Below the pieces are notes generated by a model. It was not told the origin of the DNA. It saw nothing but the letters and a program-made list of their open reading frames with translations, and searched no databases. A stretch of 40,131 nucleotides of DNA from Sphingomonas asaccharolytica NBRC 15499 (GTDB taxonomy: Bacteria; Pseudomonadota; Alphaproteobacteria; Sphingomonadales; Sphingomonadaceae): NCBI RefSeq assembly GCF_001598355.1, contig NZ_BCYU01000039.1, forward strand, positions 1-40,131. The letters run 5' to 3'. Every line of letters starts with the position of its first letter. Position 1 is the stretch's first letter. Both the position numbers and the translations under genes were made by a program. Below are positions 1-7,691 of this stretch, one piece after another.

Positions 1-315
1 GAGCCGATGCCGGTGACCGACCGCGGCCCGCCGCGTGATCGCGACGCCGGCCCGCGTGGCGCCGCCGGTGGCGCTGGCGGCGGTGGCCGCGAGCTGACGG
101 GCGAGAAGGCGACCGGCACGGTCAAGTTCTTCAATGCGATGAAGGGCTTCGGCTTCATTCAGCGCGATGACGGCCAGCCCGATGCGTTCGTCCATATCTC
201 GGCGGTCGAACGCGCCGGCATGACCAGCCTGAACGAAGGCGATCGGCTCGAATTCGAGCTCGAGGTCGACAATCGTCGCGGCAAATATGCCGCCGTGAAC
301 CTGACGTCGATCTAA
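1..315 (+). CDS. Cold-shock domain protein (5' end probably outside the window)
   Basis: This is a small single-stranded nucleic-acid-binding protein of the CspA family, acting as an RNA chaperone in the cytoplasm. The C-terminal 67 residues are a complete cold-shock domain with the RNP1-type stretch KGFGFIQ and the RNP2-type stretch AFVHIS. Ahead of it lies a Gly/Pro/Arg-rich low-complexity segment, which is common in sphingomonad cold-shock proteins. An ATG is present at position 7, but the frame is open to the window edge and no ribosome site can be judged, so the real start may lie upstream. A strong terminator hairpin follows the stop codon. Confidence 0.9.
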   Translation, partial: EPMPVTDRGPPRDRDAGPRGAAGGAGGGGRELTGEKATGTVKFFNAMKGFGFIQRDDGQPDAFVHISAVERAGMTSLNEGDRLEFELEVDNRRGKYAAVNLTSI

Positions 316-343
316 TCGTCCTAACGGTTCTGCTTTTGAAAAG

Positions 344-377
344 GCCCGGTCCGCCAAGTGCGGGCCGGGCGTTTTTC
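344..377 (+). terminator. Rho-independent terminator of the cold-shock gene
   Basis: A GCCCGG arm (344-349) pairs with CCGGGC (365-370) and is followed directly by GTTTTTC. It lies 29 bases after the cold-shock stop codon. Confidence 0.8.
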
Positions 378-386
378 ATTTTGGGT

Positions 387-538
387 GTATAAATCCTCCC
401 CGTTTACGGGGAGGGGACCAAGACGCGCAGCGGCTTGGTGGAAGGGGCGGGCATCAAGCGACGCAGATGTGGAGAGCCCCCCTCCACCACTCGCTTCGCG
501 AGCGGTCCCACTCCCCGCAAGCGGGGAGGATTTTTCTG
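387..538. repeat. Large imperfect intergenic palindrome (REP/REPIN-like)
   Basis: The left end carries AAATCCTCCCCG with its own small hairpin (CCTCCCC / GGGGAGG). The right end carries the inverted counterpart ending in CGGGGAGGATTTTT. Between them are further short inverted segments, such as CGCTTCGCGAGCG. The whole gap between the cold-shock gene and the EamA gene is therefore non-coding repeat sequence. It resembles the other palindromic gaps in this window in architecture. Confidence 0.65.
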
Positions 539-1369
539 CTACCCCCGCAAGATCAGCCCGGCCCCAGCCAGAATCCCCAGCACCGCCAATCCCCGTCCGA
601 CCGTCACCCGCTCCTTCAGAAACACGACAGCGATGACCAATGCGGTGACCATCCCCGTCTCGCGCAACGCGGCGAGCGGCGCGGTCGGACCGATCGACAG
701 CGCATAGAGCGCAAGACCATAGGTCAGGATCGATAGCGCGCCGGCGATCGCGCCCGGTCGCCATTGCTGGCGCATCGATGCGAACAAGGTGCCGCGCGTC
801 AGGATCGCGAACAGTCCAACGATGACCAGCCCCATGGTCACGAACATCCAGGCGATATAGCTGAACGGCGTCGGCGCCGCGCGCACACCGGCGGCATCGA
901 TCACCGTATAGGCGGCGATGGTGAACCCCGTCAGCACTGCCCAGCCGAACCCGGCCCGGCTGAGGTGACGGCCGATCGCCAGCACGAACATCGAGATGCC
1001 GATCAGCGCGATCCCGGCGATGCTCATGGTCGAGACATGATCGCCGAGCAGCCCGAGCGTCACGCCCGCCGTGACCAGCGGCGCGGTGCCGCGCAACACG
1101 GGATAGGCCGAAGAGAAGTCGCTGACCTGGTACGCCCGGATCAGCGCGTAGAGATAAAGCGCATGGACCAGCGCCGTCGCCGCGAGCCAGGTCCAGGCGC
1201 CGTGCGGCAGCGGTACGAGCAGCAAGGCGGGAAGCAGGATGATCGCCGCCGATCCGTCGGTCATTGCGCGCGACGCCATCTTGTCCTTGCCGCCTTTGAC
1301 GATGGCATTGACTACCGCGTGAACCGACCCCGAGGCGATCATCAGCAGCGGCGCTAGCATGACGGTCAT
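539..1369 (-). CDS. EamA/DMT-family inner-membrane transporter
   Basis: This is a polytopic inner-membrane protein of the drug/metabolite transporter superfamily. It is almost entirely hydrophobic, with about ten predicted helices arranged as two similar halves, which is the EamA duplication. The C-terminal part (LAALRETGMVTALVIAVVFL, then KERVT) is the typical end of the second EamA repeat. The substrate cannot be told from sequence. A GTG at 1375 is in frame, but the ATG at 1369 is better spaced from an AGGG. The gene is divergent from the sigma-factor gene with only about 45 bases between starts, so the two promoters must overlap. Confidence 0.85.
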   Translation of the reverse strand: MTVMLAPLLMIASGSVHAVVNAIVKGGKDKMASRAMTDGSAAIILLPALLLVPLPHGAWTWLAATALVHALYLYALIRAYQVSDFSSAYPVLRGTAPLVTAGVTLGLLGDHVSTMSIAGIALIGISMFVLAIGRHLSRAGFGWAVLTGFTIAAYTVIDAAGVRAAPTPFSYIAWMFVTMGLVIVGLFAILTRGTLFASMRQQWRPGAIAGALSILTYGLALYALSIGPTAPLAALRETGMVTALVIAVVFLKERVTVGRGLAVLGILAGAGLILRG

Positions 1370-1415
1370 CGTCACCCTAATTGCGTGCGCCGCCGCTGAC
1401 GTCTAGTCATGCGGC

Positions 1416-1985
1416 GTGCGTTCACCCACCGACCCCGCCGCCGCGCGCGCCCGCCTGACCGAGGCGTTGGTGCGCGCCGGGCAGGAGGATCGCGCGGCGT
1501 TGCAGGATGTGTACCGGCTGACGTCGGCGAAGCTTTTCGGCATTTGCCTGCGTATCTGTGGAGAGCGGAGCGCTGCCGAAGATGTATTGCACGACGTTTA
1601 TATCACGATCTGGAAACGCGCCGGCGCCTATGAGCCCGGGCGCGCCAGCCCGATCTCGTGGCTGGCGACGATCGCGCGCAACAAGGCGATCGACTGGGTG
1701 CGGGCGCGTGGTGCGCGGCCCGCGCACCCGATCGAAGAGGCGGCTTTGGTAGCGGACTTGTCCCCCGACCAGCGCGAGATCGCCGAGCGCGACCAGGAGT
1801 CGCAACGGCTGCACGATTGCCTCGACGCACTCGACGAACGCGCGCGCGATGCCATCCGAACGGCGTTCTTCGATGGGGTGACCTATGCCGAACTGGCCGA
1901 GCGCGAGAACGTGCCGCTTGGCACGATGAAGAGCATCATGCGGCGCGGCCTGCTCCAGCTGAGGGGATGTGTCGATGACGCCTGA
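1416..1985 (+). CDS. ECF-type RNA polymerase sigma factor (SigK-like)
   Basis: This is an alternative sigma factor of 189 residues, the normal ECF length. Region 2 spans about residues 30-98, with AEDVLHDVYITIWKR and the SWLATIARNKAIDWVR stretch. Region 4 spans about 131-185, with the helix-turn-helix YAELAERENVPLGTMKS. The start is GTG; an ATG at 1409 is out of frame. The stop overlaps the start of the RskA-like gene, so sigma and anti-sigma are translationally coupled. A FAS1 gene follows. The order ECF-RskA-FAS1 suggests a SigK-type regulon in which the sigma factor is held by the membrane anti-sigma factor. The inducing signal is unknown. Confidence 0.92.
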   Translation: MRSPTDPAAARARLTEALVRAGQEDRAALQDVYRLTSAKLFGICLRICGERSAAEDVLHDVYITIWKRAGAYEPGRASPISWLATIARNKAIDWVRARGARPAHPIEEAALVADLSPDQREIAERDQESQRLHDCLDALDERARDAIRTAFFDGVTYAELAERENVPLGTMKSIMRRGLLQLRGCVDDA

Positions 1986-2655
1986 CGCTCCCGATCCCGA
2001 TATGACCGCCGCCGAACTCGCGCTCGGCCTGCTCGATGGCGAGGAACGCGCCTCGGCGCTGCGACGGGTGCTGGCCGATCCTGCCTTCGCGCGCGAGGTC
2101 GAGGAGTGGCGCCAGCGGCTGGCAGGGTTGTTCGACGATTATCCGGAAGTCGCTGCCCCCGAATCGGTCGCTGCTCGCCTCGCGCAACTCGACCAGCCCG
2201 CCGCGCCAGCGCCAAATCGGCGCACGCGCTGGCCGATTGCCGCGATGGTCACCGCGATCGCCGCGATGCTCGCCTTGTTCATCGTCCTGCGACCGACACC
2301 GCCGGTCGCGGTTGCGCCGCACCACCTGATGGTCGCGTCGCTGATGATGAGCGATAAATCTGCCGCGGTCCCGGCGATGGTCGACATGACGACGGGCGAG
2401 ATGCGTGTCGGCGGGGCGGCGATGGCGCCGGCAGGCAAGACCGCCCAGCTCTGGATGATCGGCGGCGATGGCGTACCCAAGCCGATGGGAATGCTGGCAT
2501 CGACCGGGCCGTCGCGCATGGTGCTGCCGATGGAGAAACGCCGCGCCCTGAAGGCCGGCATCATGCTGGCGGTATCGATCGAGCCGCTCGGCGGGTCACC
2601 AACCGGGCTGCCGACCGGGCCGGTCGTGGCGAGCGGAAAACTCTCGATCGCCTGA
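1975..2655 (+). CDS. RskA-like membrane anti-sigma factor
   Basis: This is the predicted anti-sigma factor for the ECF protein encoded just upstream. The cytoplasmic N-terminus (about 1-80) contains the ALGLLDGEERA stretch typical of anti-sigma-K domains. One transmembrane helix lies at about 86-105, and the rest is the periplasmic RskA domain (LWMIGGDGVPKPMGML, then VSIEPLGGSPTG). The ATG at 1975 is chosen because GAGGGG sits 8 bases upstream; a GTG at 1969 is also in frame but too close to it. The start overlaps the sigma gene's end. Family knowledge says RskA-type factors are inactivated by intramembrane proteolysis; nothing here shows the trigger. Confidence 0.88.
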   Translation: MTPDAPDPDMTAAELALGLLDGEERASALRRVLADPAFAREVEEWRQRLAGLFDDYPEVAAPESVAARLAQLDQPAAPAPNRRTRWPIAAMVTAIAAMLALFIVLRPTPPVAVAPHHLMVASLMMSDKSAAVPAMVDMTTGEMRVGGAAMAPAGKTAQLWMIGGDGVPKPMGMLASTGPSRMVLPMEKRRALKAGIMLAVSIEPLGGSPTGLPTGPVVASGKLSIA

Positions 2656-2765
2656 GCGAATTCAATAAACGGGACAGAATTGTTCCCGGCAGCTGCATCC
2701 GCCGGAGCCCCACCTCCGTACCTCCAGTCGCACGCGCCAAATGGCGTGCTTCAGGAGACAGGGAC
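2656..2765 (+). promoter_or_regulatory. Leader and likely promoter region of the FAS1 gene
   Basis: This 110-base gap separates rskA from the fasciclin gene and probably carries a promoter for it. It contains an imperfect dyad (GGGACA/TGTTCCC, 2675-2691), a small hairpin (CACGCGCCA/TGGCGTG, about 2731-2747) and a good ribosome site AGGAGA at 2753-2758. No confident -35/-10 pair could be assigned, so control by the upstream ECF factor is an inference from gene order. Confidence 0.35.
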
Positions 2766-3317
2766 ATGAAGGCAATCCGTAAATTGATGCTCGCGACCGC
2801 ATTGGTCGCCGGCGCAGGCGCAGGCGTCGCCGCGATGAAGAACCCGATGGTCGGCGGTGCCGCCATGTATCCGACCAAGAATATCGTTCAGAATGCGGTC
2901 AATTCGAAGGACCACACCACGCTGGTCGCCGCGGTCAAGGCCGCCGGGCTGGTCGACACCTTGTCGGGTAAGGGCCCGTTCACCGTCTTCGCGCCGACCA
3001 ACGCGGCATTCGCCAAGCTGCCCGCTGGAACGGTCGACACGTTGCTCAAGCCCGAGAACAAGGGCCAGTTGACCTCGGTGCTGACCTATCACGTCGTGCC
3101 GGGCCGGATCACCGCGGCGATGATCGCGGCCAAGGCCAAGAAGGACGGCGGCGTCGCCAGCTACGCGACGGTCCAGGGCGGGATGCTCAAGTTCAAGAAG
3201 ATGGGCGCCGGCTGGGCGGTCATGGACGACAAAGGCGACACCGGAATGATCACCATCGCCAACGTAATGCAATCGAATGGCGTGATCCACGTCATCGACA
3301 CCGTCATGCTGCCCTAA
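2766..3317 (+). CDS. Secreted fasciclin (FAS1) domain protein
   Basis: This is an exported protein with one FAS1 domain, a fold used for adhesion and protein or lipid contacts. Residues 1-22 form a signal peptide (positive start, then LMLATALVAGAGAGVAA). The FAS1 domain fills residues 38-183, with the conserved H1 motif GPFTVFAPTNAAF, the central YHVVPG and the C-terminal NGVIHVIDTVMLP (H2). There is no lipobox or second membrane segment, so it is probably periplasmic or released. It follows an ECF sigma/RskA pair and is its likely target. A perfect 12-bp stem-loop follows the stop. Confidence 0.9.
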   Translation: MKAIRKLMLATALVAGAGAGVAAMKNPMVGGAAMYPTKNIVQNAVNSKDHTTLVAAVKAAGLVDTLSGKGPFTVFAPTNAAFAKLPAGTVDTLLKPENKGQLTSVLTYHVVPGRITAAMIAAKAKKDGGVASYATVQGGMLKFKKMGAGWAVMDDKGDTGMITIANVMQSNGVIHVIDTVMLP

Positions 3318-3333
3318 TTCCTGCCGGGGCAGC

Positions 3334-3369
3334 GAGGGACCGGCGTCATTCCCCCGGCGCCGGTCCCTC
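3334..3369 (+). terminator. Stem-loop after the FAS1 gene
   Basis: A perfect 12-bp stem, GAGGGACCGGCG (3334-3345) with CGCCGGTCCCTC (3358-3369), sits 17 bases after the stop. There is no T-run, so it may act as a transcript-stabilising or weak terminator structure. Confidence 0.5.
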
Positions 3370-3557
3370 ATGCGGTCGACGTCGCACCAAACCGAGATGT
3401 GGCGGCATCCGGCAAACTCGATCGGAAAATGCCATGCAGAAGATTCCAGCCGCCGCGGTCGTTGCGCCTAAGCTTATGTGCCGTTTGCCATCGTCGCACG
3501 CTATTCGGATGGGCGTGTCTCCACCATTGCCGATCCTGACATGACGAACGGGAAGAG

Positions 3558-3944
3558 ATGCAGGTGAGGCGCGCCGACTTGGCCCGTGGCACCATCGCGC
3601 CGCTCTATCTGCTGGCTGGAGCGATACATATAGCGCGACCGGACCTCTTCATGCCGGTCATGCCGCTGGCGCTTCCATATCCTCTCGTCATCGTCAGGCT
3701 GACCGGTGTTGCCGAGCTCGCCGGAGCAGTCGGCCTGTTCGTGCCACTAACCCGAGCAGCCGCAGGCGTGGCGCTCGCGCTCTATGCTGCCTGCGTCTAT
3801 CCGGCGAACATCCTTCACGCGGTCCACGATCTGTCGACCGGCACTGGGCTGGGCTGGGCCTATCATTATCCGCGCCTGTTCGCCCAGCCGTTCATCTGCT
3901 GGTGGGCATTGGCGGCCGGCGGCTTGACCGGTGGCCGACGATAA
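3558..3944 (+). CDS. DoxX-like small membrane protein
   Basis: This is a 128-residue inner-membrane protein with four hydrophobic segments, the normal size and topology for the DoxX/DoxD superfamily. Typical features are AGAIHIARPDLF near the start and RLTGVAELAGAVGLFVPLTR in the second helix region. The biochemical role in this branch of the family is not established, and no partner gene is adjacent. GGGAAGAG lies immediately before the ATG, which is tight for a ribosome site. The 188 bases upstream hold only a 29-codon frame ending inside this gene, with no recognisable content. Confidence 0.7.
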   Translation: MQVRRADLARGTIAPLYLLAGAIHIARPDLFMPVMPLALPYPLVIVRLTGVAELAGAVGLFVPLTRAAAGVALALYAACVYPANILHAVHDLSTGTGLGWAYHYPRLFAQPFICWWALAAGGLTGGRR

Positions 3945-3956
3945 TCGGAGACTCTC

Positions 3957-5546
3957 TCAGGTCACCAGCTTCCTGATCCCGGCGATCGTATCCGCTTCGG
4001 CCGCCGGCTTGTCCGTGCGGATGCGATGGATGCGCGGGAAGCGCATCGCGAGGCCCGATTTGTGGCGTTTCGACTCATGGATCGAATCGAACGCGACTTC
4101 GAGGACCAGGGTCTTCTCGACTTCGCGCACCGGGCCGAAACGGTTGATCGTGTGGTTGCGGACGAAGCTGTCGAGCCATTTGAGCTCGTCATCGGTGATC
4201 CCCGAATAGGCCTTGCCGACCGGCAGCAACTCGCCCTCCTCGGTCCAGCAGCCGAACGTATAGTCGCTGTAGAAGGACGAGCGCCGGCCATTGCCGCGCT
4301 GCGCGTACATCATCACGCAATCGGCGGTCAGCGGATCGCGTTTCCATTTGTACCACAAGCCGGTGCGGCGGCCGGCGACGTAATCCGAGTCGCGCCGCTT
4401 GAGCATCACGCCCTCGATCGCGGCATCGCGCGCACCGGCGCGGATTTCCTCGAGCGCGGCGAAATCCTTCGCTTCGATCAGGACGCTGACGTCGAAGCGC
4501 TCGGAGTCGAGCCCTGCGGCGAAGCTTTCGAGCCGCGCGCGGCGATTGGTCCAGGCGAGCGCGCGGAGGTCCTCGCTACCATCGAACAATATGTCGTAGA
4601 GGCGGACGAAGGCTGGATATTCATCGAGCATCTTCGCCGACACGATCTTGCGCCCCAGCCGCTGTTGCAAGGCATTGAAACTGGCGGCGCCCGCCCCTTC
4701 CTCGAGTGCACTACCCTGCGCCTCGCCCTTCACCATCAATTCGCCGTCGAGCACCCCGGGCGAGCGAAACGCTGCGGCGATGTCGGGAAAGCTGCCCGTA
4801 ATATCGTCGCCCGCGCGGCTATAAAGCCGAGTCTCGCCGCCGACATGGACGAGCTGGACGCGAATGCCGTCCCATTTCCATTCCGCGGCATAATCGGCCA
4901 GGTCGACCGTGCCTTCCTCGAGCGGATGCGCGAGCATGAACGGGCGGAATACGGGCACGTCGGCGGCGGTCGGCTGCGGGCCGCGGCCTTCGACCCAGTC
5001 GAACAATTCGGCGTAAGGCGGGCGGATTGCGTGCCAGACTTCCTCGACCGCCTCGACCGCGACGCCGAATGCCTGAGCGAGCGCGGTTTTGGCGAGACGC
5101 GCCGAGACGCCGATCCTGAGCGCGCCGGTCGCCATCTTCAGCAACGCGAACCGCTCTTCGGCATCCATCCGGTCGAGCATCGCGGCAAGCGCGGCCGGTG
5201 CATCCGAGCGCGACAGCGAATTGAGCGTGTCGACCACTTGGCCGACCGACAACGGCTCGCCGTTGCCGTCATCGGCGCCAGGCCACAGCAAGGCGATCGT
5301 CTCCGCCGTGTCGCCGACATAGTCGCGGCTCATCCGGAACAGCACCGGGTCGACGCGCTCCTCGATCAGCGCGCGGATCACCGCCGGCTTGACCGCGGGA
5401 AGATCGAGATCGCCGGTCAGCGCCGCGATCGCCCAGCCGCGATCGGGATCCGGGGTCGCCTTGAGATAATCGCCGATCAGCTTGAGCTTGGCGTTGCGCG
5501 ACCGCGTGTAGATCAGCGAATCGAGGAGCTGCGCGAAAGCGTGCAT
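3957..5546 (-). CDS. ATP-dependent DNA ligase (cisplatin-damage-response type)
   Basis: This ligase seals nicks in duplex DNA using ATP and belongs to the bacterial accessory (LigC/LigB-like) ligases linked to damage repair. An alpha-helical DNA-binding domain fills about residues 1-200. The nucleotidyltransferase domain carries motif I EWKWDGIR, with the adenylated lysine near residue 224. Later motifs are visible as DGELMVKG, EGVMLKRRDSDY and GLWYKWKRD. An OB-fold domain closes the protein. The frame is open to 5633, but MHAFAQLLDSLIYT at 5546 matches the usual family N-terminus. The exonuclease and helicase genes that often accompany this ligase are not next to it here. Confidence 0.9.
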   Translation of the reverse strand: MHAFAQLLDSLIYTRSRNAKLKLIGDYLKATPDPDRGWAIAALTGDLDLPAVKPAVIRALIEERVDPVLFRMSRDYVGDTAETIALLWPGADDGNGEPLSVGQVVDTLNSLSRSDAPAALAAMLDRMDAEERFALLKMATGALRIGVSARLAKTALAQAFGVAVEAVEEVWHAIRPPYAELFDWVEGRGPQPTAADVPVFRPFMLAHPLEEGTVDLADYAAEWKWDGIRVQLVHVGGETRLYSRAGDDITGSFPDIAAAFRSPGVLDGELMVKGEAQGSALEEGAGAASFNALQQRLGRKIVSAKMLDEYPAFVRLYDILFDGSEDLRALAWTNRRARLESFAAGLDSERFDVSVLIEAKDFAALEEIRAGARDAAIEGVMLKRRDSDYVAGRRTGLWYKWKRDPLTADCVMMYAQRGNGRRSSFYSDYTFGCWTEEGELLPVGKAYSGITDDELKWLDSFVRNHTINRFGPVREVEKTLVLEVAFDSIHESKRHKSGLAMRFPRIHRIRTDKPAAEADTIAGIRKLVT

Positions 5547-5590
5547 GTCGCGACCAACATGGCGCTCGCGTAACGGTTCCACCAGAGCGG

Positions 5591-5629
5591 CTCCTAAACC
5601 CCCCCCCCGGAACGGGCGGGATTTAGGAG
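5591..5629. repeat. Inverted repeat with a 10-base C tract
   Basis: CTCCTAAA (5591-5598) and TTTAGGAG (5622-5629) are inverted around a run of ten C residues and a short G-rich stretch. The element lies between the divergent ligase and metallophosphoesterase genes, in the region where both promoters would be. Confidence 0.6.
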
Positions 5630-5668
5630 TCATTGCCCGCCGCCCGCGCGCCTCCTAGGCGTTCGACC

Positions 5669-6493
5669 ATGCGCAAGCTGCTCAAGGCCGTCCTCATCCT
5701 GTTGCTGATCGTGGCAGGATTCTATCTCTATGCGCGTGCCGAGGCGCGGTGGGATCCCGTGGTGCGCACCGCGACGATCAAGCTGCCGCGCTGGCCCAAG
5801 GGAATAAAGCCGGTCCGCGCCGTGCTGATCAGCGACGTGCATATCGGCAGCCACGCGATGGACGAGGCTCGGCTGAGCCGCATCGTCGACCAGATCAACG
5901 CGCTCAATCCCGATATCGTGATGATCGCCGGCGACTTCATCTACGGCAAGGATCCGCACAGCGCGAAGGCCAAGGGGCAGGCGCTGGTCGCGCCGCTCAA
6001 GAAACTGCATCCGCCGCTCGGCGTCGTCGCTGTGCTGGGCAATCACGATCACTGGACCGGGCCCGATGACGTGACCAGTCTGTTGGCCCAGGCGCGGATC
6101 ACCGTCCTGGTCAACGACGTCACCGCGCGCGGGCCGATCGCGATCGGGGGGGTCGACGATGATTATACCAAGCACGCCAACATCGCCGCGACCATGGCCA
6201 AGCTGCGCCCATTCGAGGGCGCGCGCGTCATCCTGACCCATTCGCCCGACATTGCACCGCGATTGCCGGGGGACGTACATCTGCTGCTCGCGGGACATAC
6301 GCATTGCGGCCAGGGCGTACTGCCCTTCTATGGGCCGATCACGACCGTCTCGCGCTTCAAGAACCGCTATCGCTGCGGCCTGGTGATCGACCCGGGGCTC
6401 GCGGTGATCGTGACCGGAGGGCTCGGCACCAGCGGCCCGCCGCTGCGATTCGGCGCGCCGCCCGATCTCTGGCTGATCACGCTGGAAGGGTGA
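5669..6493 (+). CDS. Membrane-anchored metallophosphoesterase (YkuE-like)
   Basis: This is a calcineurin-like phosphoesterase using two metal ions. An N-terminal signal-anchor (about residues 3-21) places the catalytic domain in the periplasm. The metal-binding motifs appear in the canonical order: SDVH (55-58), GDF (88-90), GNHDH (124-128), H191 in LTHSPD, and GHTHCGQ (209-215). The substrate is unknown; relatives act on UDP-sugar lipids or phosphodiesters. The frame opens at a TTG (5633), but the ATG at 5669 starts directly with the signal-anchor and is preferred. Both flanking gaps carry C-tract inverted repeats. Confidence 0.88.
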   Translation: MRKLLKAVLILLLIVAGFYLYARAEARWDPVVRTATIKLPRWPKGIKPVRAVLISDVHIGSHAMDEARLSRIVDQINALNPDIVMIAGDFIYGKDPHSAKAKGQALVAPLKKLHPPLGVVAVLGNHDHWTGPDDVTSLLAQARITVLVNDVTARGPIAIGGVDDDYTKHANIAATMAKLRPFEGARVILTHSPDIAPRLPGDVHLLLAGHTHCGQGVLPFYGPITTVSRFKNRYRCGLVIDPGLAVIVTGGLGTSGPPLRFGAPPDLWLITLEG

Positions 6494-6501
6494 AGCCACA
6501 T

Positions 6502-6533
6502 GATTCCCCCCCCCCCCACGAGGGAGGGGAATC
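6502..6533. repeat. Inverted repeat with a 12-base C tract, between convergent genes
   Basis: GATTCCCC (6502-6509) and GGGGAATC (6526-6533) form a stem whose left part runs on into twelve C residues (6506-6517). It fills the gap between two convergent genes and could serve as a bidirectional terminator. The homopolymer is also a place to expect sequencing or slippage errors. Confidence 0.55.
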
Positions 6534-6541
6534 TCGAGAGG

Positions 6542-7033
6542 TTACGCCTTGCGCCCAGCCTCGAACAGGAACCAGGCGCGGCGTTCGGCCTGGTCGGTCC
6601 AGTCGTCGATCATCGCGCTGGTGGCATTGTCCTTGGCCGTGTCGGCAATGTCCTTCGCCTCGCGCAGGCTTTCGACCAGCTTGAGGTTATCGTTGCGCAA
6701 TTCCTTGAGCATGTCGTCGGGCGCGACGAAATCCTTCTCATTGTCCTTGAGCGTCTGGTGCCGGGCGATATCGCCGATCGAGCGCAGGGTAACGTTGCCG
6801 GTCTTGCGCACCCGCTCGGCGATGTCGTCGGTGGAGGCGAAGATCTCCGCCGCCTGTTCGTCGAGCATCAGATGATAGTCGCGGAAATGCGGGCCCGAGA
6901 CGTGCCAGTGGAAATTCTTGGTTTTCAGATAGAGCGCGAACGAATCGGCCAGGATCGTGTTGAGCGCGTCCTTCACGCTTTTCGCGGCGTTGGACGACAA
7001 ATCGGTCGGAGTCTTGAGATCGGCGTTGGGCAT
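6542..7033 (-). CDS. dps: Dps family DNA-binding ferritin-like protein
   Basis: Dps forms a dodecameric cage that oxidises and stores iron and protects DNA in stress. The 163-residue protein has the four-helix ferritin-like fold and the inter-subunit ferroxidase signature FHWHVSGPHF, followed by DYHLMLDEQAAEIF with the expected His, Asp and Glu ligands. The ribosome site GGAG lies 7 bases before the ATG. The upstream gap carries a sequence resembling the alphaproteobacterial general-stress (EcfG) promoter, which fits the family's usual stress control. It stands alone as a transcription unit. Confidence 0.93.
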   Translation of the reverse strand: MPNADLKTPTDLSSNAAKSVKDALNTILADSFALYLKTKNFHWHVSGPHFRDYHLMLDEQAAEIFASTDDIAERVRKTGNVTLRSIGDIARHQTLKDNEKDFVAPDDMLKELRNDNLKLVESLREAKDIADTAKDNATSAMIDDWTDQAERRAWFLFEAGRKA

Positions 7034-7066
7034 GGTGTCTCCGTTGAGCGAAAGAATCGTTGCGAC

Positions 7067-7091
7067 AACGGATCAATATAGGATTGGCTCC
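7067..7091 (-). promoter_or_regulatory. Candidate EcfG-type general-stress promoter of dps
   Basis: On the minus strand GGAGC, 16 bases, then CGTT are found 34-58 bases before the dps ATG. The known EcfG consensus is GGAAC-N16/17-CGTT, so this is one mismatch from it. A TATATT lies in the spacer and could instead be a housekeeping -10. Confidence 0.45.
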
Positions 7092-7133
7092 GCTCCTTGC
7101 CGCACGAAAATGCCGGGCAGAGTGATCGACGCG

Positions 7134-7691
7134 CTAGATCAGCCGCAGCGCGGAAAAGGCCAGCCAGAAGCCGGCGATCGCCAGCAATCCGCCGAGGACG
7201 ATGCCGATCGCGCGGTGGGGCAAGGTGCGCCAGACCATGTCGCCGCCGATCGCCGCGAACCCGAGCACGATGGCGCTGCCGATGAACCCGCCGATCCCGG
7301 CAAGCGCGGCGGTGCCGCTCATCGCCAGCGCGAGGGTGACGAATTCGGTGCGGCCGCTCCACCCGCCGGCGATCAGCCGGGCGGCGACGGTCCAGAATGG
7401 ATGGCGCCTCTCGCCCGGCTCGATCGGCTTGCCCGGCCAGATCCCGCCGCTTGCCGCAGCGAGTAGGGCGAAAGCGACGAACAGCCGCTTCGGATTGGGG
7501 GTGAGATGCGGTGCAAGGAAGAAGCCCGCGACCGCGGCAATCGCATGCGTGATCAGCATCGCGACCAGGGCACCGGCCAGCACCGCGCCGGTCTTGCGAG
7601 AGCGATCGGCGACACACGCGACATAGGTCGCGGTCGGATCGGTCGCGCGAATCAGCAAGGCGGCAACCAGCGCCGCCATCAATGAATCCAT
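7134..7691 (-). CDS. GDT1/TMEM165 (UPF0016)-like membrane protein with degenerate signatures
   Basis: This is a 185-residue polytopic protein with six hydrophobic segments in two repeats, the layout of the GDT1 cation/proton exchanger family (manganese or calcium). In active members each repeat carries E-x-G-D-K/R-T/S. Here the first site reads IRATDPTAT and the second GWSGRTEF, so both Glu residues and one Asp are lost, while the surrounding helices are kept. Transport by the known mechanism is therefore doubtful. Its ATG overlaps the TAA of the upstream gene (TAATG), showing translational coupling. Confidence 0.7.
   Translation of the reverse strand: MDSLMAALVAALLIRATDPTATYVACVADRSRKTGAVLAGALVAMLITHAIAAVAGFFLAPHLTPNPKRLFVAFALLAAASGGIWPGKPIEPGERRHPFWTVAARLIAGGWSGRTEFVTLALAMSGTAALAGIGGFIGSAIVLGFAAIGGDMVWRTLPHRAIGIVLGGLLAIAGFWLAFSALRLI

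Noticed and set aside
3478..3565. A 29-codon frame just before the DoxX-like gene
   Set aside because: It has no family match, no clear ribosome site and is too short to support as a gene.
4026..5573. A 515-codon open frame on the plus strand opposite the DNA ligase gene
   Set aside because: It is antisense to a clearly recognised ligase; long antisense frames are expected at this GC content and the product shows no domain.
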